Assembly (NCBI RefSeq): GCF_000314735.2
Contig: NZ_KB375270.1
Coordinates: 558,001 to 622,000 of the forward strand
Source of the DNA: Afipia felis ATCC 53690
GTDB taxonomy: Bacteria; Pseudomonadota; Alphaproteobacteria; Rhizobiales; Xanthobacteraceae
Direction of reading: 5' to 3'
DNA: 64,000 nucleotides
The notes under the pieces were generated by a model. That model was not told the DNA's origin. It saw nothing but the letters and a program-made list of their open reading frames with translations, and searched no databases. The position numbers and the translations under genes were made by a program. Of this stretch, positions 50,402 to 62,242 are shown piece after piece (within the stretch, counting starts at the first letter, position 1; every line of letters begins with the position of its first letter).

Positions 50402-50788
50402 CTAAAGCTGAGCTTCGATGGCGGCCTTGTCTATCACTGACCAGACCCGCCAAATCTTCTCTGCCCGAAATTCATAAAATACGTTCTCGGCAAAGGAGAC
50501 CCGCTTCCCGTTGACATCGAGTCCGAGGAATTTTCCTTTTGGTGTGCAGTCAAAGTTCAACCGGCTTGCGATGTAGGGCGGGTCGGACGTCAGTAATTGG
50601 ATGTTGAAATGAAGGTCCGGGATTTCGGAAAAGTCTTTCTCCAGCATCTGACGATAGCCGGATATTCCGATGAGCTCTCCGTTGTAATGCACGTCATCAT
50701 CGACAAACTGGTCCAGCTTCGGCCAATCCTGCCTGTTCAGACAGGCAATGTAGTTTCGGTAGATATTGGCGAGCTCGGTTTTGGTCAT
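50402..50788 (-). CDS. SnoaL-like / NTF2-fold protein (ester cyclase family)
   Basis: 128 residues. MTKTELANIYRNYIACLN and LDQFVDDDVHYNGELIGISG (one helix, then strand) resemble the SnoaL-like fold, with EFRAEKIWRVWSVIDKAA at the end. Small single-domain proteins of this fold bind diverse substrates; the function is not predictable. Start at 50788. It is downstream of queF on the same strand with a 14-base gap. Confidence 0.75.
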   Translation of the reverse strand: MTKTELANIYRNYIACLNRQDWPKLDQFVDDDVHYNGELIGISGYRQMLEKDFSEIPDLHFNIQLLTSDPPYIASRLNFDCTPKGKFLGLDVNGKRVSFAENVFYEFRAEKIWRVWSVIDKAAIEAQL

Positions 50789-50802
50789 GGCGAATGAGCG
50801 TT

Positions 50803-52695
<1,893 letters not shown>

Positions 52696-52705
52696 TCCCG
52701 TCACG

Positions 52706-52736
<31 letters not shown>

Positions 52737-52764
52737 AGCGCTTGCTTCCTGATGCGATGATGTC

Positions 52765-52790
52765 AAAGCCCGGCCACAGGCCGGGCTTTT
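52765..52790 (+). terminator. Rho-independent terminator of eno
   Basis: AAAGCCCGGCC (52765-52775) and GGCCGGGCTTT (52779-52789) form an 11-bp perfect stem with a 3-base loop. The T-run of the right arm and one more T follow. Placed between eno and the converging small gene. Confidence 0.85.
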
Positions 52791-52797
52791 GCGTTGA

Positions 52798-52998
52798 TTA
52801 CTTCACCAGTCCGCGCCGGCAGTCATGAATGAACTTGTTCATGCCCGAGTTTGCGGTGCCGTGTTGCCCCTGGCTTCTGTCGAAGCCGCGCGCATGCGCG
52901 AGATCAATGCACTCCTGCTCCGGACGAAGCGGTTTTTCCGCGTAGACGGCGGACGATCCAAGAACGAGCAGCGCAACCACGGCGGAAAGAGTTTTCAT
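52798..52998 (-). CDS. Small secreted protein of unknown function
   Basis: 66 residues. MKTLSAVVALLVLGSSAVYA is a clear signal peptide (1-20), leaving a mature part of about 46 residues with two cysteines (QECIDLAH and FIHDCRRG) that could form a disulphide. ATG 52998, with GGAGAT upstream, is used; an in-frame start at 53094 would add a hydrophilic leader. No family recognised. Confidence 0.65.
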   Translation of the reverse strand: MKTLSAVVALLVLGSSAVYAEKPLRPEQECIDLAHARGFDRSQGQHGTANSGMNKFIHDCRRGLVK

Positions 52999-53160
52999 TT
53001 CTCGATCTCCTGATGGCGGGAAGGCGACACGCATATGAGGCAACTTCCCCACGGCACCGTATAGCCTTGCCTGCGGGTTTTCATGCACTTGCATCTTTAT
53101 GGGTGCGCGATAAGGTGCGCCGGTCGAACTTTACTGCTTCATTGCCCAAAGGACGTGTTC

Positions 53161-53724
53161 ATGCCCCATCAAGTTCTGGTCATCGTCGGAAGCCTCCGCA
53201 AGGAATCCTTCAGCCTCAAGATTGCCAATGCGTTGGCGAAGGCGGCTCCGGCGTCGCTCAAGCTGAACGTGGCGACCCTTCACGGCCTGTCGTTCTTCAA
53301 TCAGGACCTGGAAGCCAATCCGCCTGCGGACTGGGTGGCGTTCCGCGACAAGATCAAGGCATCGGATGCCGTGATTTTCGTCACGCCGGAATACAACCGC
53401 TCGGTCTCCGGCGTACTCCGGAACGCTATCGACGTAGCCTCGCGGCCGTCCGGGCAGAGCGCGTTTTTGGGCAAGCCCGTTGGCATCGTCGGCAATTCGC
53501 CTGGACCACTCGGCGGCGTCAGCGCGGCGATGGAATTGAAGCGTTCGCTGCCGGGCATCACAGGGCCGATCCTCGGCCAGCCCGAAATCTATCTGACGCA
53601 TGTCGGGAACTCGTTCAACGAGAAGGGCGAGGTAACGAGCGAGAGTTTCGGCAAGGTGCTGCAGCAGTACGTCGAGGCTTTCGCCGCGTTCGTCGACAGG
53701 CAAAAGAAGGGTGCCGCAGCGTAA
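53161..53724 (+). CDS. NADPH-dependent FMN reductase
   Basis: 187 residues with a flavodoxin-like fold. GSLRKESFSLKIANAL near the start binds the FMN phosphate, and TPEYNRSVSGVLRNAIDVAS (about 78-97) is the family signature, as in the chromate/quinone reductases ChrR and YieF. GIVGNSPGPLGGV binds the isoalloxazine ring. A cytoplasmic oxidoreductase, probably acting on quinones or azo-like compounds. Start ATG 53161. Confidence 0.88.
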   Translation: MPHQVLVIVGSLRKESFSLKIANALAKAAPASLKLNVATLHGLSFFNQDLEANPPADWVAFRDKIKASDAVIFVTPEYNRSVSGVLRNAIDVASRPSGQSAFLGKPVGIVGNSPGPLGGVSAAMELKRSLPGITGPILGQPEIYLTHVGNSFNEKGEVTSESFGKVLQQYVEAFAAFVDRQKKGAAA

Positions 53725-53758
53725 GCCATTAGCGCGGCATTAACCCTGACGGGGCATC

Positions 53759-54082
53759 GTGCAGCGCATGGTCTCTCGCGCACGATTCAAGGCGATTCTG
53801 ACCGGCCTCGCGCTCTATGCGATCGCGGCCGGTTTCATCACCTATTTCGGCGTTAATGCCTATACCGGCCGCTACGGCCTCAATGCCCGCATCGAGCTGG
53901 AAAAGGAAGCCGCTTCGCTGACGGCGGAGCTCGCCCGGCTCAAAGTCCAGCGCGCCGACGAAGAAAAGCATGTGGCGCTGCTGCGCTCCGACCGGCTCGA
54001 TCCCGACATGCTCGATGAAGAAGCGCGGCGGCAACTCGACTATGCGAACCCGCGCGATCTGGTGCGTCTTCTCAACCGATGA
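53759..54082 (+). CDS. FtsB/DivIC-like septum formation initiator
   Basis: 107 residues. One membrane segment (about 12-31) followed by a coiled coil (about 45-80, RIELEKEAASLTAELARLKV with heptad leucines), then a short C-terminal segment. This is the FtsB/DivIC architecture for the divisome. Its position between eno and pdhA is conserved in alphaproteobacteria. GTG 53759 is preceded by GGGG; ATG 53768 is the alternative. Confidence 0.85.
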   Translation: MQRMVSRARFKAILTGLALYAIAAGFITYFGVNAYTGRYGLNARIELEKEAASLTAELARLKVQRADEEKHVALLRSDRLDPDMLDEEARRQLDYANPRDLVRLLNR

Positions 54083-54417
54083 ACTTGGAATATCGTACGC
54101 CACGCGCGTTACGATCCGGAGGAGAGAAGAATCTTCTCTCCTGCAAATGCCTCCCGATGAGCCTGAATCGCTGTTTGCGTTGTCCGTCTGTGCATAAGAC
54201 GAGCGAAAAGCTTCCCTGCACAGGCGATGGTACCGCGTCGTTGTGTCGGAATTTCAAAACAAACAACACAAATTTCAAAATCACGTGCGCGCGATGCCAT
54301 TAATTTCAAGTCGCTGCGCTGCAAAATGTTTTGTAATCATGCGGCGTTACGCGCTCCTTCCACGCCGATCAGAGTTGGAGTAGAGAGGATTCATCACCTC
54401 TCTTATCCGGACATCTC
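54083..54417 (+). other. Gene-free stretch before pdhA, with one hairpin
   Basis: 335 bases without a supported gene. It holds a 10-bp hairpin AGGAGAGAAG-AAT-CTTCTCTCCT at 54120-54142, with no T-run after it, and an AT-rich part at 54250-54290 that probably carries the pdh operon promoter. I could not fix -35 and -10 elements with confidence. Confidence 0.5.
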
Positions 54418-55437
54418 ATGCCATCTGGAAAACCTACGGCCGCCGCAACCAAAGGCACGTCGGCCGGTGCCGCCAAACTGGAATTCACCAAGGAGCAGGA
54501 GCTCGCCGCATTGCGCGACATGCTTCTGATCCGCCGCTTCGAAGAAAAGGCGGGACAGCTTTACGGCATGGGCGCGATCGGCGGCTTTTGCCATCTCTAC
54601 ATCGGACAGGAAGCCGTCGTCACCGGCATCCAGATGGTGCTGAAGGAAGGTGATCAGATCATCACCGGCTATCGCGATCACGGCCACATGCTGGCGACCG
54701 GCATGGAGGCCAAGGGCGTGATGGCCGAATTGACCGGCCGCCGCCACGGCTATTCGAAGGGCAAGGGCGGCTCCATGCATATGTTCAGCAAGGAGAAGCA
54801 CTTCTACGGCGGCCACGGCATCGTCGGCGCGCAGGTGCCGCTCGGTACCGGATTGGCTTTCGCCAACCGCTACCGCAACAACGGCAATATCAGCGTGGCG
54901 TATTTCGGCGACGGCGCCGCCAATCAGGGGCAGGTTTACGAGAGCTTCAACATGGCGGAGCTGTGGAAGCTTCCGATCATCTACGTCATCGAAAACAACC
55001 GTTATGCGATGGGCACCTCGGTGACGCGCTCTTCCGCGCAGACCGATTTCTCCAAGCGCGGCATCGCGTTCAACATTCCGGGCGAGCAGGTCGACGGCAT
55101 GGACGTGCGTGCGGTGAAGGCGGCAGCCGAGCGCGCCGCGGCCTGGTGCCGCGAGGGTAAGGGGCCTTACATCCTCGAAATGCAGACCTACCGTTATCGC
55201 GGCCACTCGATGTCCGACCCTGCGAAATATCGTACGCGCGAGGAGGTCGAGAAGGTACGGCACGATCAGGACCCGATCGAGCAGGTCCGCAAGCGGCTGC
55301 TCGATGCCAAGGTCGACGAGGCGGAGTTGAAGAAGATCGACGCGGAAGTGCGCGAGATCGTCAACGAAGCCGCCGATTTCGCCCAGCACGATCCGGAGCC
55401 GGACGCGTCCGAGCTCTACACCGACATTTACCGCTAA
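54418..55437 (+). CDS. pdhA: Pyruvate dehydrogenase E1 component, alpha subunit
   Basis: Thiamine-dependent decarboxylation of pyruvate. 339 residues. The thiamine-diphosphate motif starts [20 protein letters not shown] and runs to [22 protein letters not shown] and [14 protein letters not shown] are the active-site and phosphorylation-loop-like segments typical of E1-alpha. The N-terminal 20 residues are low-complexity Ala/Thr/Lys. First gene of pdhA-pdhB-pdhC. Confidence 0.96.
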   Translation: MPSGKPTAAATKGTSAGAAKLEFTKEQELAALRDMLLIRRFEEKAGQLYGMGAIGGFCHLYIGQEAVVTGIQMVLKEGDQIITGYRDHGHMLATGMEAKGVMAELTGRRHGYSKGKGGSMHMFSKEKHFYGGHGIVGAQVPLGTGLAFANRYRNNGNISVAYFGDGAANQGQVYESFNMAELWKLPIIYVIENNRYAMGTSVTRSSAQTDFSKRGIAFNIPGEQVDGMDVRAVKAAAERAAAWCREGKGPYILEMQTYRYRGHSMSDPAKYRTREEVEKVRHDQDPIEQVRKRLLDAKVDEAELKKIDAEVREIVNEAADFAQHDPEPDASELYTDIYR

Positions 55438-55453
55438 GCGCGAGCCACCGACC

Positions 55454-56845
55454 ATGCCAATTCAAGTATTGATGCCCGCGCTCTCGCCCACGATGGAAAA
55501 GGGCAACCTTGCCAAGTGGCTGAAGAAGGAAGGCGACACCATCAAGTCCGGTGACGTGATCGCCGAGATCGAAACCGACAAGGCGACGATGGAAGTCGAG
55601 GCGACCGATGAGGGGACGCTCGGCAAGATTCTCGTGCCGGAAGGCACGGCCGATGTCGCGGTCAACACGCCGATCGCCACCATCCTGGCTGACGGCGAAA
55701 GCGCAGCCGATCTCGGCAAGGCTCCTGCCGCGCCAGCCCCCGCACCGAAGGCCGCAGAATCTGCGCCGCCCGCTGCTGAAGCGCCTGCGCCGAAGGCGGA
55801 TGCCGTGCCTGCCGCACCGGCCAGCCATGCCGCTCCCGATCCCGACATTCCGGCGGGCACCGAGATGGTGACGATGACAGTGCGCGACGCGCTGCGCGAC
55901 GCCATCGCCGAGGAAATGCGCCGCGATGAAGACGTCTTCATCATGGGCGAGGAGGTCGCCGAGTATCAGGGCGCCTACAAGATTACGCAGGGCATCCTGC
56001 AGGAATTCTCCGCGCGGCGCGTGATCGATACGCCGATCACCGAGCACGGCTTCGCTGGCGTCGGCATCGGCGCTGCGATGGCGGGCCTGAAGCCAATCGT
56101 CGAATTCATGACCTTTAACTTCGCCATGCAGGCGATTGACCAGATCATCAACTCGGCCGCCAAGACGCTCTATATGTCCGGCGGACAGATGGGCTGTTCG
56201 ATCGTATTCCGTGGTCCGAACGGTTCGGCTGCGCGCGTCGCTGCCCAGCACAGCCAGGACTATGCTGCGTGGTACTCGCAGATTCCGGGTCTCAAGGTGA
56301 TCGCACCTTACACTGCGGCCGATGCCAAGGGCCTCCTGAAGGCGGCGATCCGCGATCCAAACCCGGTGATCTTCCTTGAGCACGAAATTCTCTATGGCCA
56401 CAGCTTCGAAGTGCCAAAGCTCGACGATTACGTGCTGCCGATCGGCAAGGCGCGCATTGCGCGGCAGGGTCAGCATGTCACGCTGATCGCATGGTCGCAT
56501 GCGATGATCTGGACGCTGAAGGCCGCCGAGGAACTCGCCAAGGAAGGCATTGAGGCTGAGGTCATCGACCTGCGCACCATCCGTCCGATGGACACCGAGA
56601 CGCTGATCGCTTCGGTGAAGAAGACGGGCCGTGCGGTAGTGGTCGAAGAGGGCTGGCAGCAGTCCGGCGTCGGCTCCGAGATCGCCGCGCGGTTGATGGA
56701 GCATGCGTTCGATTATCTCGATGCGCCAGTCGCGCGCGTGTCGGGCAAGGACGTTCCGATGCCTTACGCAGCCAATCTCGAAAAGCTCGCATTGCCGACG
56801 GTGGAGGAAGTTGTCGCCGCCGCCAAGGCCGTTTCATATCGCTAA
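55454..56845 (+). CDS. pdhB: Pyruvate dehydrogenase E1 component, beta subunit with N-terminal lipoyl domain
   Basis: 463 residues, longer than the usual E1-beta because residues 1-78 are a lipoyl domain with Lys43 in IETDKATME. An Ala/Pro linker (about 85-135) leads to the E1-beta domain: [36 protein letters not shown] and the C-terminal [21 protein letters not shown] lipoylated E1-beta is known in several alphaproteobacteria. Its lipoyl segment is very similar in DNA to that of pdhC. Confidence 0.96.
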   Translation: MPIQVLMPALSPTMEKGNLAKWLKKEGDTIKSGDVIAEIETDKATMEVEATDEGTLGKILVPEGTADVAVNTPIATILADGESAADLGKAPAAPAPAPKAAESAPPAAEAPAPKADAVPAAPASHAAPDPDIPAGTEMVTMTVRDALRDAIAEEMRRDEDVFIMGEEVAEYQGAYKITQGILQEFSARRVIDTPITEHGFAGVGIGAAMAGLKPIVEFMTFNFAMQAIDQIINSAAKTLYMSGGQMGCSIVFRGPNGSAARVAAQHSQDYAAWYSQIPGLKVIAPYTAADAKGLLKAAIRDPNPVIFLEHEILYGHSFEVPKLDDYVLPIGKARIARQGQHVTLIAWSHAMIWTLKAAEELAKEGIEAEVIDLRTIRPMDTETLIASVKKTGRAVVVEEGWQQSGVGSEIAARLMEHAFDYLDAPVARVSGKDVPMPYAANLEKLALPTVEEVVAAAKAVSYR

Positions 56846-56860
56846 GGGCAGGGTCCGGTC

Positions 56861-58204
56861 ATGCCGATCAACATTCTGATGCCTGCCCTGTCGCCAACGA
56901 TGGAAAAGGGCAACCTCGCCAAGTGGCTCAAGAAAGAGGGCGACAAGGTTTCATCCGGCGACGTGATCGCCGAGATCGAGACCGACAAGGCGACGATGGA
57001 AGTCGAGGCGGTGGACGAGGGCACCATCGCGAAAATCCTGGTGCCGGAAGGCACCGCCGACGTGCCGGTCAATCAGGTGATTGCCGTGCTCGCCGGCGAT
57101 GGCGAGGACGTGAAAGCTGCCGCAAGCGGTGGGGGCGCTTCCGCACCGGCGCCGAAGGCTGCGGAGGCACCGAAAGCCGCCGAAGCACCGAAGCCTGCCA
57201 CTGCTCCGGCTCCCGCGCCTGCCGCAAAGCCGACCGCGTCGGCTGCACCGCAGCCTGCACAGGCTCACAGCAACGGCGCACGAACGTTCTCCTCGCCGCT
57301 GGCGCGCCGTTTGGCGAAAGAAGCAGGCATCAATCTGTCACGCGTCACTGGCACCGGCCCGCACGGCCGCGTCGTCGCCCGCGATATCGACGAGGCGAAG
57401 TCCGGCAAGGGGCTGAAGCCTGCCACCGCTGGTGGTGCTGCTGCGCCATCCTACGCACCGGGGCCGAGCGACGCGCAGATTCTGTCGCTGTTCAACAAGG
57501 ACAATTACGAAGCTATCCCGCACGACCAGATGCGCAAGGTCATCGCGCAGCGCCTTTCGGCGTCGGATCGCGATGTGCCGCAATACTATCTCACCTGCGA
57601 CTGCGACATCGGCAAGCTTGTCGCCGCACGCGAGGAGATCAACGGTCTCGCGCCGAAGGACAAGGACGGCAAGCCCGCCTACAAGCTTTCGGTCAACGAC
57701 TTCGTCATCAAGGCGCTGGCAATGGGGCTGCAGCGTGTGCCCGATGCCAACGTAACCTGGACTGACGAAGCGATGCTTCGCCATAAGGTGTCGGATGTGT
57801 CGGTTGCGGTGTCGATCCCGACCGGACTTATCACCCCGATCATCCGCAGCGCGCATGCCAAGTCGGTGGCGACGATTTCCAACGAGATGAAGGATCTCGC
57901 CGCGCGAGCGAAGGCACGCAAGCTCAAGCCGGAAGAATATCAGGGCGCGAGCACTGCAGTGTCGAACCTTGGCATGTACGGCATGAAGCAGTTCACCGCC
58001 GTCATCAACCCGCCGCAGTCGACCATTCTCGCGGTCGGTATGAGCGAGCAGCGGCCGGTGGTGCGCGACGGCAAGATCGAGATCGCGACCATCATGACGG
58101 TGACGCTGACCTGCGATCACCGCGCAATGGACGGCGCGCTTGGCGCGCAGCTTCTCAGCGCATTCCGCCTGTTGATCGAAAACCCGGTCATGATGGTGGT
58201 GTGA
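56861..58204 (+). CDS. pdhC: Pyruvate dehydrogenase E2 component (dihydrolipoamide acetyltransferase)
   Basis: 447 residues. One lipoyl domain (1-78, Lys43), a linker rich in AEAPKAA and APAPAAKP repeats, the peripheral subunit-binding domain ([20 protein letters not shown], about 147-166), and the catalytic domain from about 220 with the active-site [14 protein letters not shown] near the end. A complete E2 core. Follows pdhB after 15 bases. Confidence 0.96.
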   Translation: MPINILMPALSPTMEKGNLAKWLKKEGDKVSSGDVIAEIETDKATMEVEAVDEGTIAKILVPEGTADVPVNQVIAVLAGDGEDVKAAASGGGASAPAPKAAEAPKAAEAPKPATAPAPAPAAKPTASAAPQPAQAHSNGARTFSSPLARRLAKEAGINLSRVTGTGPHGRVVARDIDEAKSGKGLKPATAGGAAAPSYAPGPSDAQILSLFNKDNYEAIPHDQMRKVIAQRLSASDRDVPQYYLTCDCDIGKLVAAREEINGLAPKDKDGKPAYKLSVNDFVIKALAMGLQRVPDANVTWTDEAMLRHKVSDVSVAVSIPTGLITPIIRSAHAKSVATISNEMKDLAARAKARKLKPEEYQGASTAVSNLGMYGMKQFTAVINPPQSTILAVGMSEQRPVVRDGKIEIATIMTVTLTCDHRAMDGALGAQLLSAFRLLIENPVMMVV

Positions 58205-58232
58205 GGCGCGTGCCTCACACCCAGAGACACTC

Positions 58233-58646
58233 ATGAAGCTTTTGGGCACGATCATTATTGCAGCCATCGTTGCCGCGCTTCTCGGAGGCGTGGTGGCGGT
58301 GGCGCTATCCTCGCTCGTGGCCTGCTGGCAGGCGGGTTGCGCGTTGAGCGGGATGCAGCAATTCATGCTGACGCCGTTTTACGCGGGCCTCGGTGCCGTG
58401 GTGTTTGTTGTCGCCGCAACACGGAAACAGTGGCGCGAGGCCATGTTCTACGCGCTGCGTTTGCTGATGCTGGTTCCGGTCGTGCTCATTGTCGTGGGTC
58501 TTGCGGCGGGCAATTCTCCCCGCGCGCAGATTCCCTTCCAACTGGGTAGCGCCGTGCTGCTCTCGATTCCGTTCTGGGTCGTGATCATTTCCCAGTGGTG
58601 GATGGTGCGGCGCGCGCTCGTGTCCCGCGAGGCGGCGCAGGTATAG
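58233..58646 (+). CDS. Hypothetical membrane protein with four predicted spans
   Basis: 137 residues. Four hydrophobic segments (about 3-30, 45-62, 71-92, 102-122) make it integral to the membrane. There is a short Cys-containing loop ACWQAGCALSG between the first two. It is translated directly after pdhC (gap 28) and overlaps no other gene. No family recognised. Confidence 0.65.
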   Translation: MKLLGTIIIAAIVAALLGGVVAVALSSLVACWQAGCALSGMQQFMLTPFYAGLGAVVFVVAATRKQWREAMFYALRLLMLVPVVLIVVGLAAGNSPRAQIPFQLGSAVLLSIPFWVVIISQWWMVRRALVSREAAQV

Positions 58647-58681
58647 GCGATTATCTTCTCAAAAAGGGCGGCGAGCCCGTG

Positions 58682-59497
58682 ATGGCGAGGTCGGCAATGA
58701 TGCGAAATGTTCGTTGGATGCTGGCAGCCATGCTGGCCTTGTCATTCACCGCCGCGCAGGCGCAGGTGAATCCGAAGGTCGCGAAGCTCGATGAGGTGCC
58801 GAAGACGGTGCTCTACATCGGCAACAGCTTTTTCTACTACAACAACAGCCTGCACAATCATGTGCTGAAGCTCGCGAATGCCGCCGACCCCTCGGCGCAT
58901 TATCTCGCGACCTCTGCGACGATCAGCGGATCTGGACTGAACTGGCACGATGTGGAGTCGCTGTTCTCCGCCGATGGCATGGCGTCCTATTCGTTCGCGC
59001 CGGGCAACAAGGTCGTGATGAACACGCGCAACAAAAAGTTCGACGCGGCTATCATGATGGATTGCAGCCAGTGCCCGGTGCATCCGCAGTTGAAGCCTTT
59101 CTTCACCGAGGCTGCCGCGAAGGATGCGGCGATCGTGCGCAAGCACGGTGCCGACCCGGTACTGTTCATGTCATGGGCCTACGCCGACATGCCGGAGATG
59201 ACCGAGCAACTGGCGGAGGCCTACACCACGGCAGGCAACGCCAACAATATGCTGGTGATCCCCGCCGGTCTTGCTTTCGCCCGCGCCAAGAAGGAGCAGC
59301 CCGATCTCGTTCTCAATGTCGAGGACAAGCGCCATCCGACGCTGGCGGGCACGTATCTCGCGGCCTGCACGGTGCTGGCCTCCGTCTATCAACGCTCGCC
59401 GGTCGGCAATCCGTACCACGCCGGTCTCGACGACAAGACCGCCGCCTTCCTGCAGAACGTCGCGTGGGAGACCGTGCAGGATTATTACGGGAAGTAG
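58682..59497 (+). CDS. Exported SGNH/GDSL-like hydrolase (DUF4886-like)
   Basis: 271 residues. Signal peptide of about 28 residues (MLAAMLALSFTAAQA). The first block TVLYIGNSFFYYNNSL contains the GNS nucleophile motif of the SGNH family. The last block DKRHPTLAGTYLAA contains the Asp-x-x-His pair. This gives a plausible Ser/Asp/His triad. The substrate is unknown; relatives act on esters or glycans. ATG 58682 is preferred to an in-frame start in the upstream gene. Confidence 0.7.
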   Translation: MARSAMMRNVRWMLAAMLALSFTAAQAQVNPKVAKLDEVPKTVLYIGNSFFYYNNSLHNHVLKLANAADPSAHYLATSATISGSGLNWHDVESLFSADGMASYSFAPGNKVVMNTRNKKFDAAIMMDCSQCPVHPQLKPFFTEAAAKDAAIVRKHGADPVLFMSWAYADMPEMTEQLAEAYTTAGNANNMLVIPAGLAFARAKKEQPDLVLNVEDKRHPTLAGTYLAACTVLASVYQRSPVGNPYHAGLDDKTAAFLQNVAWETVQDYYGK

Positions 59498-59501
59498 AGT
59501 G

Positions 59502-60263
59502 CTAACCCGGCTCCAGCCCCCGGGCCTTGAACACCTTCACGGCTTCCGGCGAGGTGAGAAACTTCATGAAGGCTTCCGCGGAGGATTTCGCCGTAGGAGC
59601 GGTACTGACGTCAGCTGCGAAATGCGTGATGTTGTTGAGGTTGCCCGGAAGCGGGCCGACCAGATCGACGCCTTTGGCCGACATCACTTCCGGCGTCTGC
59701 TGGATCGCGAGTTCGGCTTCGCCGCTCGCAACCAGATGGGCTGCGTTGCCGCCCGCCGGTGGATGCCGGATTTTATCCTTCAATTGATCGGTGAGGCCCA
59801 TCCGCTCGATCATCTTGCCGACATAGACGCCGCTCGCGCCGCCCGCCGCCGGATTGGAATAGGCGATGGTCTTTGCCTTCAGAAGCGTCGCCTTCAGCGC
59901 GTCCGGCGTCGAGATGTCTGGCTTCGGCGCGCCGCTCTTGACCACCACCGAAATGCCGGAGCTTGCCACCGGCGTGATGTGGCCGGACACCTTGTTCTCC
60001 TTGGCAAGCGTTTCGAGATTTTGCCGGGTCAGGATCATGGCGTCGGCGTGCTCGCCGGCCTGGATGCGTTTGGTCAGGGCAGCGGCGGTATTGAACGTGA
60101 AGACGAGTTTGTCGCCGCTCTGCTTTTCGAACGCCGGTGCCAGTTCTTCCATGGCGGCCTGTACGCCGATGGTGGAGTAAACCTTCAGTTCGGCGGCGGA
60201 GGCGACGCTTGTTTGTGTCGCAAGACAGACGACAGCGGCGAGCAGGCTTCCAACTCGGATCAT
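59502..60263 (-). CDS. Orphan periplasmic substrate-binding protein, ModA-like
   Basis: 253 residues. Signal peptide about 1-28 (LLAAVVCLATQTSVASAAE). The mature part has the ModA/SBP_bac_11 pattern ELKVYSTIGVQAAMEELAPAFE, FTFNTAAALTKRIQAGEHAD, and ends with FMKFLTSPEAVKVFKARGL. In this family it binds molybdate, tungstate or another oxyanion. No permease or ATPase gene lies beside it. The start ATG 60263 is preferred to a start at 60443. Lies between two plus-strand genes. Confidence 0.78.
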   Translation of the reverse strand: MIRVGSLLAAVVCLATQTSVASAAELKVYSTIGVQAAMEELAPAFEKQSGDKLVFTFNTAAALTKRIQAGEHADAMILTRQNLETLAKENKVSGHITPVASSGISVVVKSGAPKPDISTPDALKATLLKAKTIAYSNPAAGGASGVYVGKMIERMGLTDQLKDKIRHPPAGGNAAHLVASGEAELAIQQTPEVMSAKGVDLVGPLPGNLNNITHFAADVSTAPTAKSSAEAFMKFLTSPEAVKVFKARGLEPG

Positions 60264-60411
60264 GACATTTCCCCCAGACGGTTTTGTTATTGCGATAATT
60301 ACAAACCGCGCGGTTTTGCAGCGCAAGCCCTGCGACCTGTCTTGATTGCGATTGTGGGTTATGGGAGACCAAAGACAGCACAACTTAACTTGATTGCAAG
60401 TGGAGAGCCCC

Positions 60412-61833
60412 GTGGCTGATACCTCATTCGACGTCGTTGTCATCGGCTCGGGTCCCGGCGGTTACGTCACCGCCATCCGTGCAGCCCAACTCGGCTTCAA
60501 GACTGCGATCGTCGAGAAGGCCTATCTCGGCGGCATCTGCAACAACTGGGGCTGCATTCCGACCAAGGCGCTGCTGCGCTCGGCGGAAATCTTCCACTAC
60601 ATGAAGCATGCCAAGGATTACGGCCTGTCGGCGGACAACGTCTCGTTCGACCCCAAGGCGGTGATCGCGCGCTCGCGCGCCGTGGTGAAACGCCTCAATG
60701 GCGGCGTCGAATTTCTGATGAACAAGAACAAGATCACGATCATCTGGGGCGAGGCGACGCTCGAAGGCGGCGGCAAGTTCTCGGTGAAGAAGGTTGAGGC
60801 CGCTGCACCCAAGGGCGCACTCGGCGCGGGCAGCTATCAGGCCAAGCACATCATCGTCGCCACCGGCGCGCGTCCGCGTGTGCTGCCGGGGCTGGAAGGC
60901 GACAAGAAACTGGTGTGGACCTACTTCGAGGCGATGAACCCCGACAAGATGCCGAAGTCGTTGCTGGTGGTCGGCTCCGGTGCCATCGGCATTGAATTCG
61001 CGTCGTTCTATCGCACGCTCGGCGCCGAGGTGACGGTGGTCGAGGTGCTGCCGCAGATCATGCCGGTGGAGGACGCCGAGATTGCAGGCTTCGCCCGCAA
61101 GCAGTTCGAGAAGCAGGGCATCAAGATCCTCACCGGCGCGAAGGTCACCAAGCTCGACAAGAAGGCCGATAGCGTTACCGCCACCATCGACGACGGCAAG
61201 GGCAAGACTGAACAGATCACCGTGGACCGCGTGATCTCCGCCGTCGGCGTGGTCGGCAACATCGAGGGCTTCGGGCTGGAGAAGCTCGGCGTGAAGACCG
61301 ACCGCGGTTGCATCGTGATCGACGGTTACGGCAAGACCAACGTGCCCGGCATCTACGCTATCGGCGACGTCGCCGGCCCGCCGATGCTGGCGCACAAGGC
61401 CGAGCATGAGGGCATCATCTGCGTCGAGGCGATCAAGGGCCTGCATCCGCACCCGATGGACAAGCTCATGATCCCGGGCTGCACCTACTGCCACCCGCAG
61501 GTCGCGTCAGTGGGGTTGACCGAGGCTAAGGCGAAGGAGGCGGGCAAGGACATCCGTGTCGGCCGCTTCCCGTTCGTCGGCAACGGCAAGGCAATCGCGC
61601 AGGGTGAAGACCAGGGCATGGTCAAGGTGATCTTCGACAAGAAGACCGGCCAGTTGCTCGGCGCGCATATGGTCGGCTCGGAAGTGACCGAACTGATCCA
61701 GGGCTTCGTGGTGGCGATGAACCTCGAGACCACTGAGGAAGAGCTCTTCCACACCATCTTCCCGCACCCGACCATCTCGGAAACGATGAAGGAAGCCGTG
61801 CTGGATGCCTATGGCCGCGTCCTGAATATGTAA
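60412..61833 (+). CDS. lpdA: Dihydrolipoyl dehydrogenase (E3)
   Basis: Reoxidises the lipoyl groups of PDH and related complexes. 473 residues from GTG 60412 (GGAGAG just upstream). FAD-binding VVVIGSGPGGYVTAI (8-22), redox disulphide Cys43/Cys48 in GGICNNWGCIPTKAL, a second nucleotide-binding VVGSGAIGIEFASF, and the dimer interface His-Glu in FPHPTISETM. It is separated from pdhC by three genes, one of them on the opposite strand, so it has its own promoter. Confidence 0.95.
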   Translation: MADTSFDVVVIGSGPGGYVTAIRAAQLGFKTAIVEKAYLGGICNNWGCIPTKALLRSAEIFHYMKHAKDYGLSADNVSFDPKAVIARSRAVVKRLNGGVEFLMNKNKITIIWGEATLEGGGKFSVKKVEAAAPKGALGAGSYQAKHIIVATGARPRVLPGLEGDKKLVWTYFEAMNPDKMPKSLLVVGSGAIGIEFASFYRTLGAEVTVVEVLPQIMPVEDAEIAGFARKQFEKQGIKILTGAKVTKLDKKADSVTATIDDGKGKTEQITVDRVISAVGVVGNIEGFGLEKLGVKTDRGCIVIDGYGKTNVPGIYAIGDVAGPPMLAHKAEHEGIICVEAIKGLHPHPMDKLMIPGCTYCHPQVASVGLTEAKAKEAGKDIRVGRFPFVGNGKAIAQGEDQGMVKVIFDKKTGQLLGAHMVGSEVTELIQGFVVAMNLETTEEELFHTIFPHPTISETMKEAVLDAYGRVLNM

Positions 61834-61870
61834 AATTCTATCGGTCCCTTCCGGGATAGGAGCGGGACGC

Positions 61871-62242
61871 TTGCGCAGGCGCCATATCGGAATGCTCTCG
61901 ATCGGAGCGGTTGTGGTCTGGTCCGGCCTGCTCGTCCGGGCCGGCCTTGCGGACGAACATTGCCGGGAGCCAAAGACCGGGACCCGGCAGATCCCGCTGT
62001 TCTCGCCGCCTGAAAGCGCGGTCGTTACCGGTGCCGGGCGGCTGCAGTTCTATTCGGCTCCCAATAACCGTTGCCCGATGCACGGCGTTTTCGTTGTCCC
62101 AAAAGATGCGTTGATTGCCTACGCTCGGTCTGCCGATGGCTGGTCGTCCGTGATGTATTTGAACCCGCGAACGGGCGAGGACGTCTCTGGCTGGGTCAGA
62201 TCGGCTCGATTGAAGGCGACCGGCAGGGTCGCTCCGCGATAA
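61871..62242 (+). CDS. Small exported protein with an SH3-like C-terminal motif
   Basis: 123 residues. A basic MRRRH followed by a hydrophobic stretch to about residue 27 is a signal peptide. The mature protein has two cysteines (EHCREP and NNRCPMHG) and ends with a GWVRSARLKA motif, as seen at the end of bacterial SH3-like domains. A TTG start with AGGAG upstream is used; ATG 61892 would lose the basic start. Function unknown. Confidence 0.6.
   Translation: MRRRHIGMLSIGAVVVWSGLLVRAGLADEHCREPKTGTRQIPLFSPPESAVVTGAGRLQFYSAPNNRCPMHGVFVVPKDALIAYARSADGWSSVMYLNPRTGEDVSGWVRSARLKATGRVAPR

Noticed and set aside
54079..54303. 74-codon ORF between the FtsB-like gene and pdhA
   Set aside because: Overlaps the end of the FtsB-like gene, has no ribosome-binding site, has an unusual composition and covers the probable promoter region.
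61834..61862. Possible hairpin after lpdA
   Set aside because: Only about five base pairs (CTATC with GATAG) with a large loop, and no T-run; too weak to call a terminator.
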